DNA from: Desulfobacterales bacterium C00003106
Lineage (GTDB): Bacteria; Desulfobacterota; Desulfobacteria; Desulfobacterales; C00003106
Assembly: GCA_001751015.1 (NCBI GenBank)
Contig: MAXM01000264.1
Coordinates: 1 to 8,450 of the forward strand
Reading direction: 5' to 3'
DNA: 8,450 nucleotides
The position numbers and the translations under genes are program-made. Below are positions 6,776 through 8,450 of this stretch, in pieces (the first letter of the stretch is position 1; each line of letters starts with the position of its first letter). The notes under the pieces were generated by a model. That model saw only the letters and a list, made by a program, of their open reading frames with translations. It was not told the DNA's origin and did not search any database.

Positions 6776-8095
6776 TTGAAACAGGTTGATATCTTGATCC
6801 AAAACGGCACGGTCGTGACCATGAATGAAAACCTGTCCTGCTATTCTCCCGGTGCGGTGGCGGTTTGCGGCGATATCATCGTGGAGGCGGGAGCAGAGGA
6901 AAGCGTGCTTGACCGCTTTGAGGGGAAAAAGGTGATAGACGCCCATGGAGGGATCATCATGCCGGGCCTGATCAATGCGCATACTCACGCCGCAATGACC
7001 TGTTTCAGAGGGCTGGCTGATGATCTCCCCCTTATGACATGGCTCAATGAACACATCTTCCCGGCGGAGAGCACGCTTTCGTCCGAGATGGTCTATTCAG
7101 GGACGCTTCTGGCCTGTGCCGAGATGATCCTTTCCGGCACTACAACTTTCTGCGATATGTATCTGTTTGAAGACTCCGTGGCAAAGGCCGCGAGACGTGC
7201 GGGCATGCGCGCCCTGGTCGGTGAGGTGCTGTACGACTTTCCCTCACCCAACTACGGCCCGATCGAAAAAGGATTTGATTACACTGCCATGCTCATTGAC
7301 AAATGGAAAGATGACCCGCTTGTCAGCATTGCAGTCGAACCTCATTCCACCTATCTTTGTTCCCCGGATCTTCTTCAAAAGGCGCAGCAACTCTGCGTCA
7401 AACATGATGTCCCGCTTGTAATTCACCTCGCAGAGACCGCGCAGGAAGTAAGCCGGATACGCAAAGAATACGGCCTTACGCCTGTGGGCCATCTTGCCGA
7501 CTTACACATACTCGGTCCGCACCTCATAGCCGATCACTGTGTTGCCCTCACACATGAAGACAAGACCTTATTGAGAGAGTTTGATGTAAAGGTTGTTCAT
7601 AATCCGGAAAGCAATATGAAGCTGGCCTCGGGCATTGCGCCGATTCCCGAACTCATCGACAATGGCGTAACTGTGGGTATCGGCACCGACGGTTGCGCGA
7701 GCAATAATAATCTCGATCTCTTGGGAGAGATGGATTGCGCGGCCAAACTTCACAAAGTGAATTTGTTTGACCCGACTGTTATGGACGCCCGGACCGTTGT
7801 AAAAATGGCAACCATCGAGGGCGCCAGGGTCCTTGGAATGGATGCGATTACCGGCTCTTTAGTTGCCGGCAAGAAGGCCGACCTCATAATAATCGATATC
7901 AGAAAACCCCACCTTACCCCCATGTACAATGTCTATTCACATCTGGTCTACGCCGTCAAAAGCAATGATGTCTCTACTGCGATCATAAACGGCCGGATTG
8001 TCATGGAAGAAAGGGCATTGAAGACGCTTGATGCAGAAGAGACCATGGCTGCTGTCAACAGGATTGCCGACGAAAGACTCCGTTCTTTTTCCTGA
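6776..8095 (+). CDS. mtaD: S-adenosylhomocysteine / methylthioadenosine deaminase family amidohydrolase
   Basis: A 439-residue zinc-type amidohydrolase of the MtaD/TrzN-like group. It is predicted to deaminate S-adenosylhomocysteine, 5'-methylthioadenosine or a related adenosine compound to the inosine derivative, in the cytoplasm. A composite N-terminal beta-sandwich (QNGTVVTM, VIDAHGGIIMPGLINAHTH) leads to metal ligands His69 and His71, then EPH with His190, HLAE with His217 and Glu220, HNPESNMKL from 275, and GTDGCASNNNLDLLGEM with Asp305, followed by a C-terminal GSLVAGKKADLIIID segment. These match the metal- and substrate-binding residues known from MtaD-type deaminases. TTG 6776 is the assumed start, with AGAAAGGG seven bases upstream. 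It follows clpB by only 22 bases without a terminator, so shared transcription is likely. Exact substrate cannot be told from sequence; other deaminases or chlorohydrolases of the family are alternatives. Confidence 0.88.
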   Translation: MKQVDILIQNGTVVTMNENLSCYSPGAVAVCGDIIVEAGAEESVLDRFEGKKVIDAHGGIIMPGLINAHTHAAMTCFRGLADDLPLMTWLNEHIFPAESTLSSEMVYSGTLLACAEMILSGTTTFCDMYLFEDSVAKAARRAGMRALVGEVLYDFPSPNYGPIEKGFDYTAMLIDKWKDDPLVSIAVEPHSTYLCSPDLLQKAQQLCVKHDVPLVIHLAETAQEVSRIRKEYGLTPVGHLADLHILGPHLIADHCVALTHEDKTLLREFDVKVVHNPESNMKLASGIAPIPELIDNGVTVGIGTDGCASNNNLDLLGEMDCAAKLHKVNLFDPTVMDARTVVKMATIEGARVLGMDAITGSLVAGKKADLIIIDIRKPHLTPMYNVYSHLVYAVKSNDVSTAIINGRIVMEERALKTLDAEETMAAVNRIADERLRSFS

Positions 8096-8177
8096 CATCC
8101 TGTATTAGGAACGGAAAATCATCATTTTTAAATAGTTCTATAACTGCCTGTTCCAACTTTTCTTCTGTGAATTTCAT
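8096..8177 (-). pseudogene. Truncated 5' end of a type I restriction subunit gene (hsdR-like)
   Basis: On the minus strand an ATG at 8177 opens MKFTEEKLEQAVIELF followed by KNDDFPFLIQD, the style of the N-terminus of HsdR-type restriction subunits, which begin with a 'lys-phe-x-glu-x-lys-leu-glu-x-ala-x-ile-glu-leu' helix. After about 27 residues the frame runs into the antisense of the deaminase gene and stops at 8055-8057, giving a 40-residue frame in total. A normal HsdR has roughly a thousand residues, so only a stub remains, and the break point lies within a few bases of the mtaD stop. The stub overlaps the stop of the preceding minus-strand fragment as TAATG, the arrangement of a coupled operon. 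The identification rests on a short stretch and memory of the family. Confidence 0.5.
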
Positions 8178-8308
8178 TAGTTATCTTTTCCGCCCTTATT
8201 TGCTATCTGCTTTATGTCATCTTCAAGTTCTTTTAAGCTACTTTCAAGGGTTAGCCTTTTTTGTTCTTCTTTATACTTTTTAAGCTCTTGATTAGATTTT
8301 TCCTGACT
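8177..8308 (-). pseudogene. Truncated 3' end of a gene upstream of the hsdR-like stub, probably hsdM
   Basis: Reading the minus strand, an open stretch after a TAG (8309-8311) runs to a TAA at 8177-8179 and encodes about 43 residues. It is highly charged and helical (QELKKYKEEQKRL, then SSLKELEDDIKQIANKGGKDN). Such a short coiled-coil tail is common at the C-terminus of type I methyltransferase subunits (HsdM), and the position directly before an hsdR-like start, with a one-base stop/start overlap, fits an hsdM-hsdR order. No methyltransferase motif is present, because the rest is missing. HsdS or another coiled-coil protein is possible. The stretch is more AT-rich than the genes before it, which suggests acquired DNA. 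Confidence 0.35.
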
Positions 8309-8324
8309 CTAACGTTTTCTATGT

Positions 8325-8366
8325 ACAACCTGCTCGCACCACCAAGGATGCAATCCCGCAAGTTGT
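8325..8366. repeat. Strong two-part stem-loop in the terminal spacer
   Basis: ACAACCTGC (8325-8333) pairs with GCAAGTTGT (8358-8366), nine positions with one mismatch that becomes a G-T wobble on the minus strand. An inner stem TCGCACC/GATGCAA (8334-8340 with 8347-8353) pairs over a six-base loop ACCAAG, again with wobbles on the minus strand; TCCC (8354-8357) bulges out. All three mismatches are wobble-compatible on the minus strand only, so a folded minus-strand RNA or single-stranded DNA is the more likely form. No protein-coding role is seen. Confidence 0.6.
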
Positions 8367-8396
8367 GTTGTTGTTAATGACCCCATTTTTTGTTTT

Positions 8397-8450
8397 TTTG
8401 TTCTTTCAAAAGCCCTTCACACAAGGGCTGAGGGTTTTTGAAAGAACAAA
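8397..8450. repeat. Long inverted repeat at the window edge
   Basis: The 20-base arms 8397-8416 and 8431-8450 are inverted repeats that match at 19 positions, beginning TTTGTTCTTTC and ending GAAAGAACAAA, around a 14-base centre. A competing inner stem AGCCCTT/AAGGGCT (8411-8417 with 8423-8429, loop CACAC) is perfect. Read on the + strand, the inner stem is followed by GAGGGTTTTT, so it may work as an intrinsic terminator. Alternatively this is the end of an insertion sequence cut by the window. The stem may extend past 8450, since T-runs precede the left arm. Confidence 0.65.

Larger units (their letters stand above)
8096..8450. other. Terminal region without intact genes
   Basis: These 355 bases hold only the two gene stubs on the minus strand, the stem-loop and the edge inverted repeat. 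A 25-codon minus-strand frame beginning at ATG 8386 and ending at the TAG at 8309-8311 lies over the stem-loop; it has no ribosome site that I can see and is not called. The region is visibly richer in A and T than the genes to its left. Confidence 0.7.

Noticed and set aside
8309..8386. 25-residue minus-strand peptide starting at ATG 8386
   Set aside because: No ribosome site is visible, the frame lies over a stem-loop, and there is no recognisable sequence pattern; most likely chance.

Overview
The window reads as a chromosomal segment of a Gram-negative bacterium, probably a Desulfobacterota/deltaproteobacterial-type anaerobe. This is an inference from the gene set (an outer-membrane lipid-transport MlaD, a corrinoid uptake and adenosylation cluster, a deaminase of the S-adenosylhomocysteine/methylthioadenosine type), the mid-range GC content, and dispersed inverted-repeat elements. 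No rRNA, tRNA or CRISPR array is visible. All intact genes lie on the + strand.

Layout. At 1-330 is the 3' part of an MlaD/MCE-domain gene cut by the window edge. At 331-564 is a non-coding gap that holds a decayed start of a four-helix-bundle (23S rRNA intervening-sequence-type) protein gene. From 565 to 3973 runs a cobalamin block: corrinoid adenosyltransferase (cobO type), periplasmic corrinoid-binding protein (btuF-like), FecCD-type permease (btuC-like) and ABC ATPase (btuD-like). The first three overlap one another; the ATPase follows an 88-base gap that contains four copies of an 8-base tandem repeat. At 3974-4164 is a spacer with a nested inverted-repeat element and a possible promoter. 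From 4165 to 6753 is the disaggregase clpB, followed 22 bases later by an amidohydrolase of the MtaD/SAH-deaminase family (6776-8095).

The last 355 bases carry no intact gene. They are AT-rich and hold two truncated minus-strand pieces that look like the end of a type I methyltransferase gene (hsdM) and the start of a type I restriction subunit gene (hsdR), then a strong stem-loop, then a long inverted repeat that reaches the window edge.

How the genes work together. The btuF/btuC/btuD products would form a complete importer for a corrinoid or similar metal chelate, and the CobO-type enzyme would convert the imported corrinoid to its adenosyl form. ClpB is a general protein-disaggregation chaperone. 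The deaminase would recycle or detoxify S-adenosylhomocysteine and related adenosine derivatives. I see no convincing undescribed system. The most notable material is the remnants and folded repeats at the two gene-poor ends and in the spacer before clpB.
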